From: Clostridia bacterium
GTDB taxonomy: Bacteria; Bacillota; Clostridia; Christensenellales; CAG-138
Assembly: GCA_017429985.1 (NCBI GenBank)
Contig: JAFRNW010000006.1
Span: forward strand, 40,905 to 104,904
DNA length: 64,000 nt
Direction of reading: 5' to 3'
The notes under the pieces are model-generated. The model was not told the DNA's origin and did no database searches. It saw only the letters and a list, made by a program, of their open reading frames with translations. Positions 7,825 to 16,934 of this stretch are shown piece by piece. Numbering within the stretch: position 1 is the stretch's first letter; every line of letters begins with the position of its first letter. A program made the translations under genes and the position numbers.

Positions 7825-9285
7825 TCAGTTTATCCCTTTGACGCCTTCGTCCAGGTCGTAATAATGCCTTGACACGATCGTACGGTCCACGATCAGGCTG
7901 TGTTCCGTATTGCTCCATCCGCGTGTCGCGCTGGACTCATCGAACACGAACAGCGTATTGGGAAGCGACGATCTGACGCTGTCCTGCTGTACAAGGTCTT
8001 CCGAGCAGGGATTTTTGGACAGATGCACGAACTGCAGGCTCGGGCAGGTGGAAAGCGGAGACATATCTCCGATCTGGTTGCCGGAAAGATTCACGTCCCG
8101 CAGGTTCTGTAGTCCCGCAAGCGGTGAAATATCCGTAATGCCGTTGTTGTAAAGCGCGAGATACTGCAGATTCGGAAGTTCCGCGATCGGAGAAAGATCC
8201 GTCACCGCATTGTTCCCGAGCAGAAGAACGCGGAGTTCCGGAAGCCCGGAAAGAAAACCGAGGTCGGTGATATGCTGGCGGGTCAGGTCGACCGCTTTCA
8301 GGTTCCTGCAGTAGCGGAGGCCGTCGAGCTGGGAGCTCTTCAGCATTCCCTTCAGTCCGGTCCCGTCGAAGACCTCCACGTCCGTGCGGACGCTGAGCGC
8401 CGAAATGCGCACCATCCATACGAACATCGTATCCGGATACAGATCGGATATCGTTTCCATGGCGGCGTTTTCAAAGCCGTGCGTGGAGACGTCCACATAC
8501 GCTGGATGCATGAAACAGCCGGTCAGCTCGATCAGATCGTCCAGCCCATTGAAATACAGTCTCGTAAAATCAAGCTTTGTATCGGTGCTTTTGAACGATC
8601 CGTCTCCGAAATAGACGTTCCAGTAGAACGTGATATCCGGGTAGGAAGCATGAAGCTCATACTTTTCGCTGTTGTCAAGCGGGCAGCCGATCAGATTGAC
8701 GTCCGTCAGATTGGGATGATCGTCGAGAGCGGCTTTCAGTTCCGGAAGTCTGATCCGTTTGTCCGAAAGATCCAGGTAGGTATCCAGATTCGAGACTTCC
8801 TCGCCGAACAGCGTTTCACTGTAGCAGACAACGCATTCCGGATGGTCGGCGGCGAACTGCTTCAGTTCGTCCACGCATTCGCTGCCCCGCGCGTCAACCG
8901 TCTGCAGCGATCTCAGAAGTGAAAGCTTTTTCACGTCCGCAGGCGTCAGAGCGGAAGAAACGACGGAAACGGCGTCGGAAGGATACTTCTGCCCCGCGAT
9001 CTCGATCTCAAACCGGATGTCGCAGTCCGGGTAGAGAGCCCAAATCTGTTTAAGATAATCGGGATCCGGTTCCTGGGATCCGAAATCGAGAGATGTGAGC
9101 GAATCATAGGACTTCAGCTCTTCAAGGTCCGGAAGCCTGTCCTCCGATACGACGGATACGGGTTTGGTTCCGTCCGGTTCCGCGTCGGCGGGAGCCGGCT
9201 TGCACGCAGACACGGAAAGGCACAGCGCTGCGGTCAGAACAGCCGTCCGTACGATGATGCTCTTTTTTCCATTTATACTCAGCAA
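7825..9285 (-). CDS. Leucine-rich-repeat lipoprotein
   Basis: A 486-residue predicted lipoprotein. A signal peptide ends in LSVSAC with the lipidated Cys at residue 28, then comes an acidic linker. The middle region (about 50-320) holds irregular, degenerate LRR-like repeats such as SLTSLDFGSQEPD. Regular SDS22/internalin-like repeats follow at about 325-435 (LRVLLLGNNAVTDLSPIAEL, LQYLALYNNGITDISPLAGL). It should be anchored outside the membrane and bind a protein or wall ligand; the partner is unknown. The start is a TTG with GAAGG 11 nt upstream; no in-frame ATG fits. It is the first gene of a two-gene operon with murI, an unusual pairing. Confidence 0.85.
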   Translation of the reverse strand: MLSINGKKSIIVRTAVLTAALCLSVSACKPAPADAEPDGTKPVSVVSEDRLPDLEELKSYDSLTSLDFGSQEPDPDYLKQIWALYPDCDIRFEIEIAGQKYPSDAVSVVSSALTPADVKKLSLLRSLQTVDARGSECVDELKQFAADHPECVVCYSETLFGEEVSNLDTYLDLSDKRIRLPELKAALDDHPNLTDVNLIGCPLDNSEKYELHASYPDITFYWNVYFGDGSFKSTDTKLDFTRLYFNGLDDLIELTGCFMHPAYVDVSTHGFENAAMETISDLYPDTMFVWMVRISALSVRTDVEVFDGTGLKGMLKSSQLDGLRYCRNLKAVDLTRQHITDLGFLSGLPELRVLLLGNNAVTDLSPIAELPNLQYLALYNNGITDISPLAGLQNLRDVNLSGNQIGDMSPLSTCPSLQFVHLSKNPCSEDLVQQDSVRSSLPNTLFVFDESSATRGWSNTEHSLIVDRTIVSRHYYDLDEGVKGIN

Positions 9286-9315
9286 CGTCAGAAAAACCTT
9301 CAGTCAAAAAATAAA

Positions 9316-9352
9316 CTTTGACTATTATAACACCATAGTCAAAGCAAGTAAA
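9316..9352 (-). promoter_or_regulatory. Promoter with overlapping 10-bp inverted repeat (operator candidate)
   Basis: On the minus strand: TTTACT (9352-9347), 17-nt spacer, TATAAT (9329-9324), placed to transcribe the LRR lipoprotein-murI pair. A perfect inverted repeat CTTTGACTAT-N9-ATAGTCAAAG (9316-9344) spans the -10 box and the presumed start, as a repressor site would. It does not match CIRCE, LexA or Fur boxes. Confidence 0.65.
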
Positions 9353-9363
9353 TCGAATGAATC

Positions 9364-9383
9364 AGGCAGCCTTGCGGCTGCCT
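9364..9383 (-). terminator. Hairpin after rplQ, weak terminator
   Basis: An 8-bp perfect stem AGGCAGCC/GGCTGCCT with a 4-nt loop lies 13 nt after the rplQ stop, at the end of the ribosomal protein operon. The following bases are T-rich but lack a clean U-tract, so termination strength is uncertain. Confidence 0.6.
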
Positions 9384-9395
9384 GTACAAAACCGG

Positions 9396-9902
9396 TCAGA
9401 TGATCTCGAGAACGACCATCTCGGCTGCATCGCCGCGGCGCGGTCCGAGCTTATACATGCGCGTATAGCCGCCCTTCTTGCCTTCTCCGATGCGTTTGTC
9501 GACTCTGGGCGCGATGTCCTGGAAGAGCTTCTCCACAACAGGATGCGTGCGCTCCGCGGTACGCTTCTTGTATTCGACCTTGTTCTCATCCTTGGCCTTC
9601 TGCTCGGGAACGTCATAGAGATAAGACATGATCTGACGCCGTGCGGCGAGTTTGGAAGGCTTGTCGACCTTCTTCTCGACCTTCACGACCTGGGATTTCT
9701 CGTTGCGAGTTTCCTTCTCAACGGTTTCGGTATTATTGTATTCCTTAACTGCAAGCGTAATCAGTTTTTCAGCAATCGAGCGAACTTCCTTTGCGCGCGC
9801 TTCGGTGGTAACGATCTTGCCGTTCCAGATCAAAGCGGTGGTAAGGTTACGCAGGATCGCGGCTCTCTGATCAACACTTCTGCCAAGCTTACGGTTTGCC
9901 AT
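9396..9902 (-). CDS. rplQ: 50S ribosomal protein L17
   Basis: Last gene of the ribosomal cluster; 168 residues. The N-terminus ([20 protein letters not shown]) and the end ([20 protein letters not shown]) are typical of L17. The usual length is about 115-130, and the excess is a highly charged insertion around residues 57-82 rich in Glu, Lys and Val, plus extra Lys/Glu near 100-112. L17 sits near the exit tunnel on the solvent side of the large subunit. It follows rpoA by 13 nt. Confidence 0.96.
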   Translation of the reverse strand: MANRKLGRSVDQRAAILRNLTTALIWNGKIVTTEARAKEVRSIAEKLITLAVKEYNNTETVEKETRNEKSQVVKVEKKVDKPSKLAARRQIMSYLYDVPEQKAKDENKVEYKKRTAERTHPVVEKLFQDIAPRVDKRIGEGKKGGYTRMYKLGPRRGDAAEMVVLEII

Positions 9903-9915
9903 GTGTCAGTCCTCC

Positions 9916-10857
9916 TCAATCCTCTTTTGTGCGCAATGAAAGTCCGAGCGCACTCAGTTTCTGCTGTACTTCCTCCAGGGACTTGCGTCCGAGGTTCCGT
10001 ACTTTCATCATTTCTTCCTCATCCTTCTGGACGAGCTCCTCAACCGTGTTGATTGCGGCACGCTTGAGACAGTTGTAGGAACGAACGGAAAGATCCAGAT
10101 CTTCGATGTTCATTTCGAGGATCTTCTCCTTCTTGCTTTCTTCCTTTTCGATCAGAATATCACCGTTCTGCACGTAATCCGTGAGGTTGATGAACAGAGA
10201 CAGGTGCTCTGTCAGGATCCTCGCAGCCAGGGAAGCGGCTTCGTCAGGATCGATCGTTCCGTCTGTCCAGATCTCGAGCGTGAGCTTGTCATAGTCGGTG
10301 ATCTGGCCGACACGGGTGTTCTCCACGGTGAAGTTCACCTTCGTGATCGGAGTGAAAATGGAATCGATCGCAATCTGGCCGATCGGCATGTCGGGCTTCT
10401 TGTTCTTTTCAACGGAAACGTAGCCGCGTCCGTGCTCGATCATGATCTCCATGTGGAGACGCGCGTCCGTGTCCAGAGTCGCAAGATGCAGCTCGGGATT
10501 GATGATCTCCACGTCCGAGTCCGCGATGATATCGTCAGCGGTCACTTCGCAGGGACCGACAGCGTCGACGATCACTTTCTTCGGCTCGTCGCAGTGAAGT
10601 TTGCAGCACAGTTCCTTCAGGTTCAGGATGATCTCCGTAACGTCTTCCTTCACGCCCTCAATGGTAGAGAACTCATGAAGAACTCCGTCGATCTGAACGG
10701 AAGTAACAGCGACACCGGGAAGGCTTGAAATCAGTACTCGGCGCATGGAATTGCCGAGTGTGGTACCAAATCCGCGCTCCAAGGGTTCTACGACAAACTT
10801 GCCGTAGCGGTCCGAAGATTCCACGCATTCGAGTTTGGGTTTTTCAAATTCTAGCAA
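9916..10857 (-). CDS. rpoA: DNA-directed RNA polymerase subunit alpha
   Basis: A 313-residue alpha subunit with the N-terminal assembly domain ([20 protein letters not shown] near residue 30) and the C-terminal domain that contacts UP elements and activators ([11 protein letters not shown] near residue 288). The start is TTG, with GGAGG 8 nt upstream and no competing ATG, giving MLEFEKPK as in other RpoA proteins. It lies in the alpha operon between rpsD and rplQ. Confidence 0.97.
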   Translation of the reverse strand: MLEFEKPKLECVESSDRYGKFVVEPLERGFGTTLGNSMRRVLISSLPGVAVTSVQIDGVLHEFSTIEGVKEDVTEIILNLKELCCKLHCDEPKKVIVDAVGPCEVTADDIIADSDVEIINPELHLATLDTDARLHMEIMIEHGRGYVSVEKNKKPDMPIGQIAIDSIFTPITKVNFTVENTRVGQITDYDKLTLEIWTDGTIDPDEAASLAARILTEHLSLFINLTDYVQNGDILIEKEESKKEKILEMNIEDLDLSVRSYNCLKRAAINTVEELVQKDEEEMMKVRNLGRKSLEEVQQKLSALGLSLRTKED

Positions 10858-10895
10858 TGGTTTACCCTCCTTCGTTTTGGTCGTGTTCCAAGTTA

Positions 10896-11522
10896 TTACC
10901 TGGAGTAGTACTCAACGATCAGATGCTCTTCGATCGTCAGATCGATATCGTCACGTGCCGGAAGAGCAACGACTTTTCCGTTCAGCGTATCCGCGTCGAA
11001 CTCAAGCCACTTCGGAATCGTTCTGCTCGCGCCCTGCTCCTTGAGGGTCTTGAAGAACTCGATGTCGCGGGATTTCTCACGGATCGAGATCACGTCGCCG
11101 ACATTGACCTGATAGGAAGCGATGTCAACCTTCTTGCCGTTCACGCTGACATGGCCGTGGGTGACCATCTGGCGGGCCATCGGCCTGGAATCACCGAAAT
11201 TGAGACGGTATGCGACATTGTCAAGACGGCGCTCGATCAATGAAAGCATATTCTCACCGGTAACACCGCGCATGTTGCTCGCGATGTCGTAATACTTCCT
11301 GAACTGGGATTCGAGGATGCCGTATGCGCGGCGGACCTTCTGCTTCTCGCGAAGCTGGATGCCGTATTCGGACTGTTTTCTGCGTCCCTGTCCGTGCATT
11401 CCCGGCGGTGTGTGGCGTTTTGCTATCGCGCACTTATCTGTAAAGCAGCGGTCGCCCTTGAGGAACAGCTTAGCGCCCTCTCTGCGGCATTGTCTGCAGA
11501 CGGAACCAGTATATCTAGCCAT
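10896..11522 (-). CDS. rpsD: 30S ribosomal protein S4
   Basis: A 208-residue primary 16S rRNA-binding protein. The N-terminus carries a four-cysteine zinc site (VCRQCRREG with a further C-X5-C), the so-called C+ form. The S4 RNA-binding domain lies around 98-160. In this genome rpsD is inside the alpha operon, as in most bacteria, rather than standing alone as in B. subtilis, so S4 may autoregulate from the rpsM leader (see the hairpin at 12378). Confidence 0.97.
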   Translation of the reverse strand: MARYTGSVCRQCRREGAKLFLKGDRCFTDKCAIAKRHTPPGMHGQGRRKQSEYGIQLREKQKVRRAYGILESQFRKYYDIASNMRGVTGENMLSLIERRLDNVAYRLNFGDSRPMARQMVTHGHVSVNGKKVDIASYQVNVGDVISIREKSRDIEFFKTLKEQGASRTIPKWLEFDADTLNGKVVALPARDDIDLTIEEHLIVEYYSR

Positions 11523-11537
11523 AGCTGTTTCCCCTCC

Positions 11538-11939
11538 TTAAACTCTTCTACGTTTCGGCGGACGGCATCCGTTGTGCGGGATGGGCGTCACGTCCTTGAT
11601 CATGTTCACTTCAAGACCGGCGGTCTGAAGGGCGCGGATCGCGCTCTCACGGCCGGAGCCGGGGCCCTGAACATAAACTTCCACTGTTCTCATGCCGTGG
11701 TCGACGGCGCCGCGTGCGGCGGTCTCCGCAGCGGACTGCGCTGCGAACGGCGTGGATTTCTTGGATCCGCGGAAGCCGAGTGAACCTGCGCTGGACCAGG
11801 AAACGGCATTGCCCTGCATATCCGTGATCGTTACAAGCGTATTGTTGAAAGACGAACGGATATGAGCCTGACCGCGCTCTACATTTTTCTTCTCACGACG
11901 TTTGCGGGAAGTTGCGGTTTTCTTGATCTTTGTTGCCAT
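11538..11939 (-). CDS. rpsK: 30S ribosomal protein S11
   Basis: A 133-residue S11 of the 30S platform. Typical motifs are [15 protein letters not shown] and the C-terminal [13 protein letters not shown]. The basic N-terminal tail ([15 protein letters not shown]) is family-normal. It is 15 nt from rpsM in the alpha operon, with a GGAGG-type ribosome binding site. Confidence 0.97.
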   Translation of the reverse strand: MATKIKKTATSRKRREKKNVERGQAHIRSSFNNTLVTITDMQGNAVSWSSAGSLGFRGSKKSTPFAAQSAAETAARGAVDHGMRTVEVYVQGPGSGRESAIRALQTAGLEVNMIKDVTPIPHNGCRPPKRRRV

Positions 11940-11954
11940 TACTTGCTTCCTCCC

Positions 11955-12323
11955 TTATTTCTTCCTGCCGCCCTGCGTACGCTTCGGTCCCTTGCGGGTA
12001 CGGGCATTCTGTTTTGTGCTCTGCCCGCGGACAGGCAGACCTTTACGGTGACGCACGCCCCTGTAGCATCCGTTCTCGATCAGACGCTTGATGCTCATAG
12101 AGGTTTCACGTCTCAAATCGCCCTCAACCTTGAGGTTGTGGTCGATATATTCTCTGAGCTTGTTGACATCGCTCTCGGAAAGATCGCGGACACGGATGTC
12201 AGGATCGACACCGGTGTTAGCAAGGATATCCTGAGCAGTTTTGAGACCGATACCGAAGATGTAGGTTAAACCGATTTCAACCCTTTTATCTCTCGGGAGG
12301 TCAACGCCAGCAATACGTGCCAT
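11955..12323 (-). CDS. rpsM: 30S ribosomal protein S13
   Basis: A 122-residue S13, which contacts the 50S subunit and P-site tRNA. The start [20 protein letters not shown] and the end [15 protein letters not shown] are diagnostic. It is the first gene of the alpha segment. The 108-nt gap to rpmJ, the largest within the ribosomal protein cluster, contains a strong hairpin. Confidence 0.97.
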   Translation of the reverse strand: MARIAGVDLPRDKRVEIGLTYIFGIGLKTAQDILANTGVDPDIRVRDLSESDVNKLREYIDHNLKVEGDLRRETSMSIKRLIENGCYRGVRHRKGLPVRGQSTKQNARTRKGPKRTQGGRKK

Positions 12324-12377
12324 ATTGTTCCTATACCTCCAATAAAATGTTTCGTAAGTAGTTTATATATTTGATCC

Positions 12378-12417
12378 TGCCGGAATGCAGAAGATCCTTC
12401 TGCACAGCCGCCCGGCA
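12378..12417 (-). promoter_or_regulatory. Structured RNA element upstream of rpsM
   Basis: A two-tier hairpin in the rpmJ-rpsM gap: outer TGCCGG/CCGGCA and inner GCAGAAG/CTTCTGC with a 3-nt loop. No U-tract follows on the minus strand, so it is not a simple terminator. Its position matches the alpha-operon leader where S4 represses translation in E. coli; function here is inferred. Confidence 0.55.
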
Positions 12418-12431
12418 AGCATTATTTTCGC

Positions 12432-12545
12432 TTAACCCTGTTTCTGTTTGTGTTTCGGATTCTCGCAGATAACCATGACGCGACCTTTTCTCTTGATGAT
12501 CTTGCATTTCTCGCACATGGGTTTCACAGACGGTCTGACTTTCAT
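12432..12545 (-). CDS. rpmJ: 50S ribosomal protein L36
   Basis: A 37-residue protein beginning [20 protein letters not shown]. It has the zinc-ribbon pattern C-X2-C...C plus His ([12 protein letters not shown]), so it is the zinc-binding L36 form. An AAAGGAG-type Shine-Dalgarno lies upstream of the ATG. It lies 22 nt after infA. Confidence 0.96.
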   Translation of the reverse strand: MKVRPSVKPMCEKCKIIKRKGRVMVICENPKHKQKQG

Positions 12546-12567
12546 TGTCTTTCTCCTTTCAGATGTT

Positions 12568-12798
12568 TCAATTCTTTCCGCGCCAGGTGATCCTTCCGCG
12601 GGTCAAATCATATGGTGAAAGTTCTACTGTCACTTTATCGCCGGGAAGGATTCGGATGAAATTCATTCTGAGTTTCCCGGAAATCGTAGCCAGTATCGTA
12701 TGTCCGTTCTGAAGCTTGACTTCGAACATCGCGTTCGGATGCGCTTCCGAGACTACGCCTTCAACTTCAATTACGCCTTCTTTAACGCTCTCTTTCAA
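12568..12798 (-). CDS. infA: Translation initiation factor IF-1
   Basis: A 76-residue S1/OB-fold protein that occupies the A site during initiation; [24 protein letters not shown] sequence is present (here [19 protein letters not shown]). The start chosen is TTG at 12798, because AGGAGG lies 6 nt upstream and the resulting length matches IF-1. A start at the ATG at 12837 would add 13 residues unlike IF-1 and overlap the KOW gene by 38 nt. With TTG there is a 1-nt gap to that gene. Confidence 0.93.
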   Translation of the reverse strand: MKESVKEGVIEVEGVVSEAHPNAMFEVKLQNGHTILATISGKLRMNFIRILPGDKVTVELSPYDLTRGRITWRGKN

Positions 12799-12799
12799 A

Positions 12800-13093
12800 C
12801 TAACCCTCCTGCTGATTCTGATCTGAGTTGTAGCCAAAGGTCAGAATGGCTTTCCGCACTTCCGCGTCAAACACTTTCTTCCCTTCCGTCAGTTTCTCGC
12901 AGATGCTTTCCGAAACATCCTGCTCGATCCTGAGATGCTTAAGCTTTTTCTTCTTCGGATTCGCCAGTTTCCTGGTTTCCCCGTCCGCGAGAAGCACATG
13001 GTTGTCGTCGGCGATCCCGACGATCAGGAACGTGCGTCCCTTGTCTCTGCCGGCTTTGGAAGTCACGGCACGGCCCAAACAATTATCCGTCAT
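12800..13093 (-). CDS. KOW-domain RNA-binding protein
   Basis: A 97-residue small basic protein with an N-terminal KOW/L14e-like barrel ([20 protein letters not shown]) followed by a lysine-rich segment ([10 protein letters not shown]). Proteins of this type sit between map and infA in many Bacillota. The position implies a role in ribosome assembly or translation, but none is established that I can cite. It overlaps the map stop codon by 4 nt. Confidence 0.85.
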   Translation of the reverse strand: MTDNCLGRAVTSKAGRDKGRTFLIVGIADDNHVLLADGETRKLANPKKKKLKHLRIEQDVSESICEKLTEGKKVFDAEVRKAILTFGYNSDQNQQEG

Positions 13094-13854
13094 GCGCGCG
13101 TCACCTCTTCATGCAGTGTGAGAAGCCTCGGCTCCCCGTCGGTGATGGCAAGCGAATTCTCGTAATGCGCCGCCGGTTTTCCGTCCACAGTTACGATCGT
13201 CCATCCGTCCGAAAGCTGCAGGATCCGGTGGGATCCGAGCGTGATCATCGGCTCGACCGCAATGGTCATCCCCGCTTCTAGCCGGATGCCGTGACCCGCT
13301 TTTCCGTAATTCGGAACGTCGGGTTCCTCATGCATCTCCCGTCCGATCCCGTGCCCGATCATCTCGCGCACGACGCCGTATCCGTGCGATTCGGCGTGTT
13401 CCTGGATCGCGTGTCCGATATCGCCGAGCCGGTAGCCGACCTTCGCGTACTTCATGCCTTCGAAAAAGCATTCCCTGGTCACTTCGACCAGCTCTGCGAC
13501 TTCATCCGGCACGTTCCCGATCAGGAACGTTCTCGCGGCGTCTCCGTGGAATCCGTTGATGACGGCGCCGATGTCGACGGAGACGATGTCGCCGTCCTTC
13601 AGGCGGTAGCTTCCCGGAATCCCGTGCACGACCTGTTCGTTGACGGAAGTGCAGATGCTTTTCGGATACCCGCTGTAATGCAGAAACGAAGGAATCGCCC
13701 CTTTTGAGCGGATGAATGCTTCGGCTTCCCGGTCCAGTTCGGATGTGCTGATCCCTATACGGACCATTTCGCCCATCAGGTTCAGCGTCTCCTCCACGAT
13801 CCTTCCGGCAACATCCATCTTCTCAATGTCGGATGCTGATTTAATCGTAATCAT
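13090..13854 (-). CDS. map: Methionine aminopeptidase, type I
   Basis: A 254-residue dinuclear metallo-enzyme that removes N-terminal Met from nascent proteins. Ligand motifs are visible: VSVDIGAVINGFHGDAART (two Asp), GHGIGREMHEEP (His) and the late Glu residues in VEPM and the C-terminal region. No N-terminal zinc-finger extension is present. It overlaps adk by 4 nt at its start and the KOW gene by 4 nt at its end, showing tight translational coupling. Confidence 0.97.
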   Translation of the reverse strand: MITIKSASDIEKMDVAGRIVEETLNLMGEMVRIGISTSELDREAEAFIRSKGAIPSFLHYSGYPKSICTSVNEQVVHGIPGSYRLKDGDIVSVDIGAVINGFHGDAARTFLIGNVPDEVAELVEVTRECFFEGMKYAKVGYRLGDIGHAIQEHAESHGYGVVREMIGHGIGREMHEEPDVPNYGKAGHGIRLEAGMTIAVEPMITLGSHRILQLSDGWTIVTVDGKPAAHYENSLAITDGEPRLLTLHEEVTRA

Positions 13855-14468
13855 TTCAGTGCTTTCCCGATGTCTCCGGTGACAGCTTCGATGTCCTGAT
13901 CCCCGTCCACGGTGACGATCTTGTCACGTTCCGTGTAGTAGGCGATCAGAGGAGCGGTCTGTTCCTCGTAGACCCTGATACGGTTCATCACGGTCTCTTC
14001 CCTGTCATCCTTCCTCTGGATCAGCTTCGCGCCGCAAGCCGTGCAGTACTCGCCGTCGTAAAAGTCGGTGTGATAGGAAGCGCCGCATTCGGGACAGACC
14101 CGTCTTCCGCATGCCCTGTGGACAAGACGCTCGGACGGAACGTCGATATTGACGACGCAGTCGATATCGCAGAGTTCGCTCAGCGCGTCCGCCTGGGCGA
14201 CCGTTCTCGGAAACCCGTCAAAGAGGAATCCGTTCTCGCAGTCAGCCTGCTTGATCCTGTTCTCGATCATTTTGATGATCACGTCGTCCGGGACCAGCTG
14301 GCCGTTTTCGATCAGTGATTTGGCAGCGAGGCCAAGTTCGGTTCCCGCACGCATTTCAGCCCGGAGCATGTCTCCGGTGCTGATATGCGCGATATGGAAC
14401 GTTTCCGCCACAAGCTTAGCCTGTGTGCCCTTTCCCGCTCCGGGAGGGCCGAGAAATACGAGCTTCAT
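13851..14468 (-). CDS. adk: Adenylate kinase
   Basis: A 205-residue AMP/ATP phosphotransferase. The P-loop is GPPGAGKGTQ and the AMP-binding region includes STGDMLR and GFPRT. The LID domain carries a four-cysteine zinc site (CGRRVCPECG...CTACG), as in Gram-positive adenylate kinases. It follows secY by 10 nt. Confidence 0.97.
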   Translation of the reverse strand: MKLVFLGPPGAGKGTQAKLVAETFHIAHISTGDMLRAEMRAGTELGLAAKSLIENGQLVPDDVIIKMIENRIKQADCENGFLFDGFPRTVAQADALSELCDIDCVVNIDVPSERLVHRACGRRVCPECGASYHTDFYDGEYCTACGAKLIQRKDDREETVMNRIRVYEEQTAPLIAYYTERDKIVTVDGDQDIEAVTGDIGKALK

Positions 14469-14478
14469 GGCGAGAACC

Positions 14479-15759
14479 TCAGTTCAGGAATCCTTTGTAG
14501 TGACGCATCAGCATATGGCTTTCGAGCTGATCCGTCGTTTCGATCGCGACGCTGACCATGATCAGAATGCTTGTCGCGCCGAAAGCGGTCGTCTGACCGA
14601 GCGAACGCAGGGCGATCGTCGGCAGGATGGCGATCACTGCAAGGAAGAGAGATCCGAACAGCGTCAGCCTGCTGCTGATCCTGCCAAGATAGTCGGCTGT
14701 CGGCTTTCCGGGACGGATGCCCGGGATGAATCCGCCGTTCTGCTGGAGGTTCTTGGAGAGTTCAACGGGATTGAACGTGATGGCGGAGTAGAAATAGCCG
14801 AAGGCCACGATCAGGATCGCATAAACGATGAAATATACGACGGATGTGGATCCGAGATATTTCGTGTAGAAGGAATAGAATCCGCTGTCCGGCCAGAACT
14901 GGGCGATCATGCCCGGGAACTGAATCAGCGTCATGGCGAAGATCAGGGGCAGAACGCCGTTCGCGTTCGCCTTGATCGGCAGATACGTGCTCTGTCCGCC
15001 GTACATTTTCCTTCCGACCACGCGCTTGGCGTACTGGACCGGAATCCTTCTCTGCGCCTGGTCGACGCAGACGACAAGCGCGATCATCGCGATGACCAGA
15101 ACGAGGATCACGATGAAGGCCCAGACCGGCATGACGCCGGTGATGAGCTGCTGTACCCATCCGATGACGGTATTCGGAACCCTGGAAACGATGGACGCAA
15201 AGATCAGCATCGAAATGCCGTTTCCGATTCCGTTCTCGGTAATTCTTTCACCGAGCCACATCAGGAATGCCGTACCGCCGGTCGCGCAGATCCCGATGAT
15301 GCCGAGCGCGATCCATTTCGGGAAAGCGCTGGTCAGATAGGAAGTGCCGACTCTCGCGGAATTCTCGAGACCGACGAAGATGCCGATCGCCTGAATGAAG
15401 GCAAGGCCGATGCCTGTATATCTGGTGATTCTTTCGATCTTCTCTCTTCCGTCATCCTCTTTGCTCAGCTTTTCGAGCGCGGGGATCGCGATCGTCAGCA
15501 GCTGGAGGATAATGGACGCCGTGATGTACGGTGAAATACCCATGGCGAAGAGAGAGAACTGAGAGAACGAACTACCGGTCAACAGATCGAGGAATCCGAG
15601 GATATCATACTGTTTAACCGCTTCAGCGAGCAACTCGACGTTTACGCCCGGAATCGGGATAAAGCACCCAAGACGGTAGATGACGATCAGAAGCAGCGTC
15701 ATCAACAGCTTTTTGCGGATATCCTTGATTTTGAATGCGTTAATAAACGTCTTAAACAT
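14479..15759 (-). CDS. secY: Preprotein translocase subunit SecY
   Basis: A 426-residue channel of the Sec translocon with about ten membrane helices. Recognisable stretches are IYRLGCFIPIPGV near the N-terminus, GISPYITASIILQLL (plug/TM2 region) and GIRPGKPT in the late cytosolic loop. The start overlaps the rplO stop by 1 nt (TGATG). Confidence 0.97.
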   Translation of the reverse strand: MFKTFINAFKIKDIRKKLLMTLLLIVIYRLGCFIPIPGVNVELLAEAVKQYDILGFLDLLTGSSFSQFSLFAMGISPYITASIILQLLTIAIPALEKLSKEDDGREKIERITRYTGIGLAFIQAIGIFVGLENSARVGTSYLTSAFPKWIALGIIGICATGGTAFLMWLGERITENGIGNGISMLIFASIVSRVPNTVIGWVQQLITGVMPVWAFIVILVLVIAMIALVVCVDQAQRRIPVQYAKRVVGRKMYGGQSTYLPIKANANGVLPLIFAMTLIQFPGMIAQFWPDSGFYSFYTKYLGSTSVVYFIVYAILIVAFGYFYSAITFNPVELSKNLQQNGGFIPGIRPGKPTADYLGRISSRLTLFGSLFLAVIAILPTIALRSLGQTTAFGATSILIMVSVAIETTDQLESHMLMRHYKGFLN

Positions 15760-16202
15760 CAGTCGATCACCTCAACGCTGCCGCCAGCCGCTTTGATGGC
15801 TTCGTCAGCAGCTTTCGTAAACTTCGCGGCTTTGACGTGGAGCTTCTTCTCCAGTTTGCCGTTTCCGAGCAGCTTCAGACCGTCTTTTTCGATCTTCTTG
15901 ATGATGCCCTGCTCCTTGAGCAGTTCGGCAGTTACGGTCGTGCCGTCTTCGAATCCGTTCAGCGCGCAGACGTTGACGGTCGTGTACTCTTTTGCGAAGT
16001 GATTATGGAATCCACGCTTCGGGAGACGGCGCGTCAGGGGCATCTGGCCGCCTTCAAAGCCGTTCTTCTTGGATCCGCTGCGGGCCTTCTGACCCTTGTG
16101 ACCCTTCGTGGATGTTTTTCCCATTCCGGAACCCGTGCCGCGGCCGACGCGCTTTGCGTCCCTGACCGAACCGGCTGCCGGCTGTAATTCATGCAGTTTC
16201 AT
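15759..16202 (-). CDS. rplO: 50S ribosomal protein L15
   Basis: A 147-residue L15 with the glycine/lysine-rich N-terminal tail ([20 protein letters not shown]) that threads into 23S rRNA and a globular C-terminal domain. It lies 17 nt after rpmD and overlaps secY by 1 nt. Confidence 0.97.
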   Translation of the reverse strand: MKLHELQPAAGSVRDAKRVGRGTGSGMGKTSTKGHKGQKARSGSKKNGFEGGQMPLTRRLPKRGFHNHFAKEYTTVNVCALNGFEDGTTVTAELLKEQGIIKKIEKDGLKLLGNGKLEKKLHVKAAKFTKAADEAIKAAGGSVEVID

Positions 16203-16219
16203 GTTGCAGATCCTCCCGA

Positions 16220-16402
16220 TTACTGTTCTTCCACTTTTACAAGGTGCCTGACCTTGAAAAGCATCCCGCGGATCGCTGCGTTGTTGGGCTTTTCCACGGT
16301 GCTGTTCAATTTGTGAAGACCAAGTGCCTTAACGGTGTCCTGCTGGTCCTTCAAACTGCTGATGGGGCTCTTGATGAGCGTAACTTTCAATGTATTCGCC
16401 AT
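16220..16402 (-). CDS. rpmD: 50S ribosomal protein L30
   Basis: A 60-residue L30 beginning [14 protein letters not shown], followed by the conserved [10 protein letters not shown]. The ATG at 16402 has GGAGGA at good spacing; an in-frame upstream ATG would overlap rpsE and adds residues unlike L30. Confidence 0.96.
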   Translation of the reverse strand: MANTLKVTLIKSPISSLKDQQDTVKALGLHKLNSTVEKPNNAAIRGMLFKVRHLVKVEEQ

Positions 16403-16415
16403 TGTCATGTCCTCC

Positions 16416-16922
16416 TTAGTCAAGGATCTCATCAACGGTCTTGCCGCGGAGTTTCGCGATCTGCTCGACAGTGCGGAGCTGCTGGAGTCCGTTCAGAGTC
16501 GCCTTGACACAGTTGCTCGGATTGTTGGAGCCGAAGGATTTGGTGCGGATGTCATGGATGCCGACCATCTCCAGCACTGCACGGGCGGGACCGCCCGCGA
16601 TAACGCCGGTACCTTCTTCGGCGGGGATCATGCGGACATGACCTTTGCCGTATTTGCCTTCAACCTGATGCGGGATCGTGGTTCCGACGATCGGAACTTC
16701 GATCATGTGACGCTTCGCGTCCTCAACGCCCTTGCGGACCGCTTCCGGAATTTCAGAAGCCTTGCCAAGTCCGACGCCGACCTTGCCGTTCTCGTTTCCG
16801 ACGACCATCAGCGCGGTGAAGCGGAAGTTCTTGCCGCCCTTGACAACCTTGGCAACACGGTTGATTGCAACCAGACGCTCTTTGAATTCCGAAGGTTCTT
16901 TTTCAAATCTTCTATTCTGCAT
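16416..16922 (-). CDS. rpsE: 30S ribosomal protein S5
   Basis: A 168-residue S5, important for decoding fidelity and mRNA helicase activity. The double-stranded RNA-binding-like N-domain ([20 protein letters not shown]) and the conserved [15 protein letters not shown] and [13 protein letters not shown] are present. It lies 12 nt after rplR. Confidence 0.97.
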   Translation of the reverse strand: MQNRRFEKEPSEFKERLVAINRVAKVVKGGKNFRFTALMVVGNENGKVGVGLGKASEIPEAVRKGVEDAKRHMIEVPIVGTTIPHQVEGKYGKGHVRMIPAEEGTGVIAGGPARAVLEMVGIHDIRTKSFGSNNPSNCVKATLNGLQQLRTVEQIAKLRGKTVDEILD

Positions 16923-16934
16923 GTCAATTCCTCC

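Noticed and set aside
14149..15534. A 461-codon rightward open frame opposite adk and secY
   Set aside because: The product is extremely Arg/Asp/Gln-rich, a hallmark of antisense translation; secY is the real gene.
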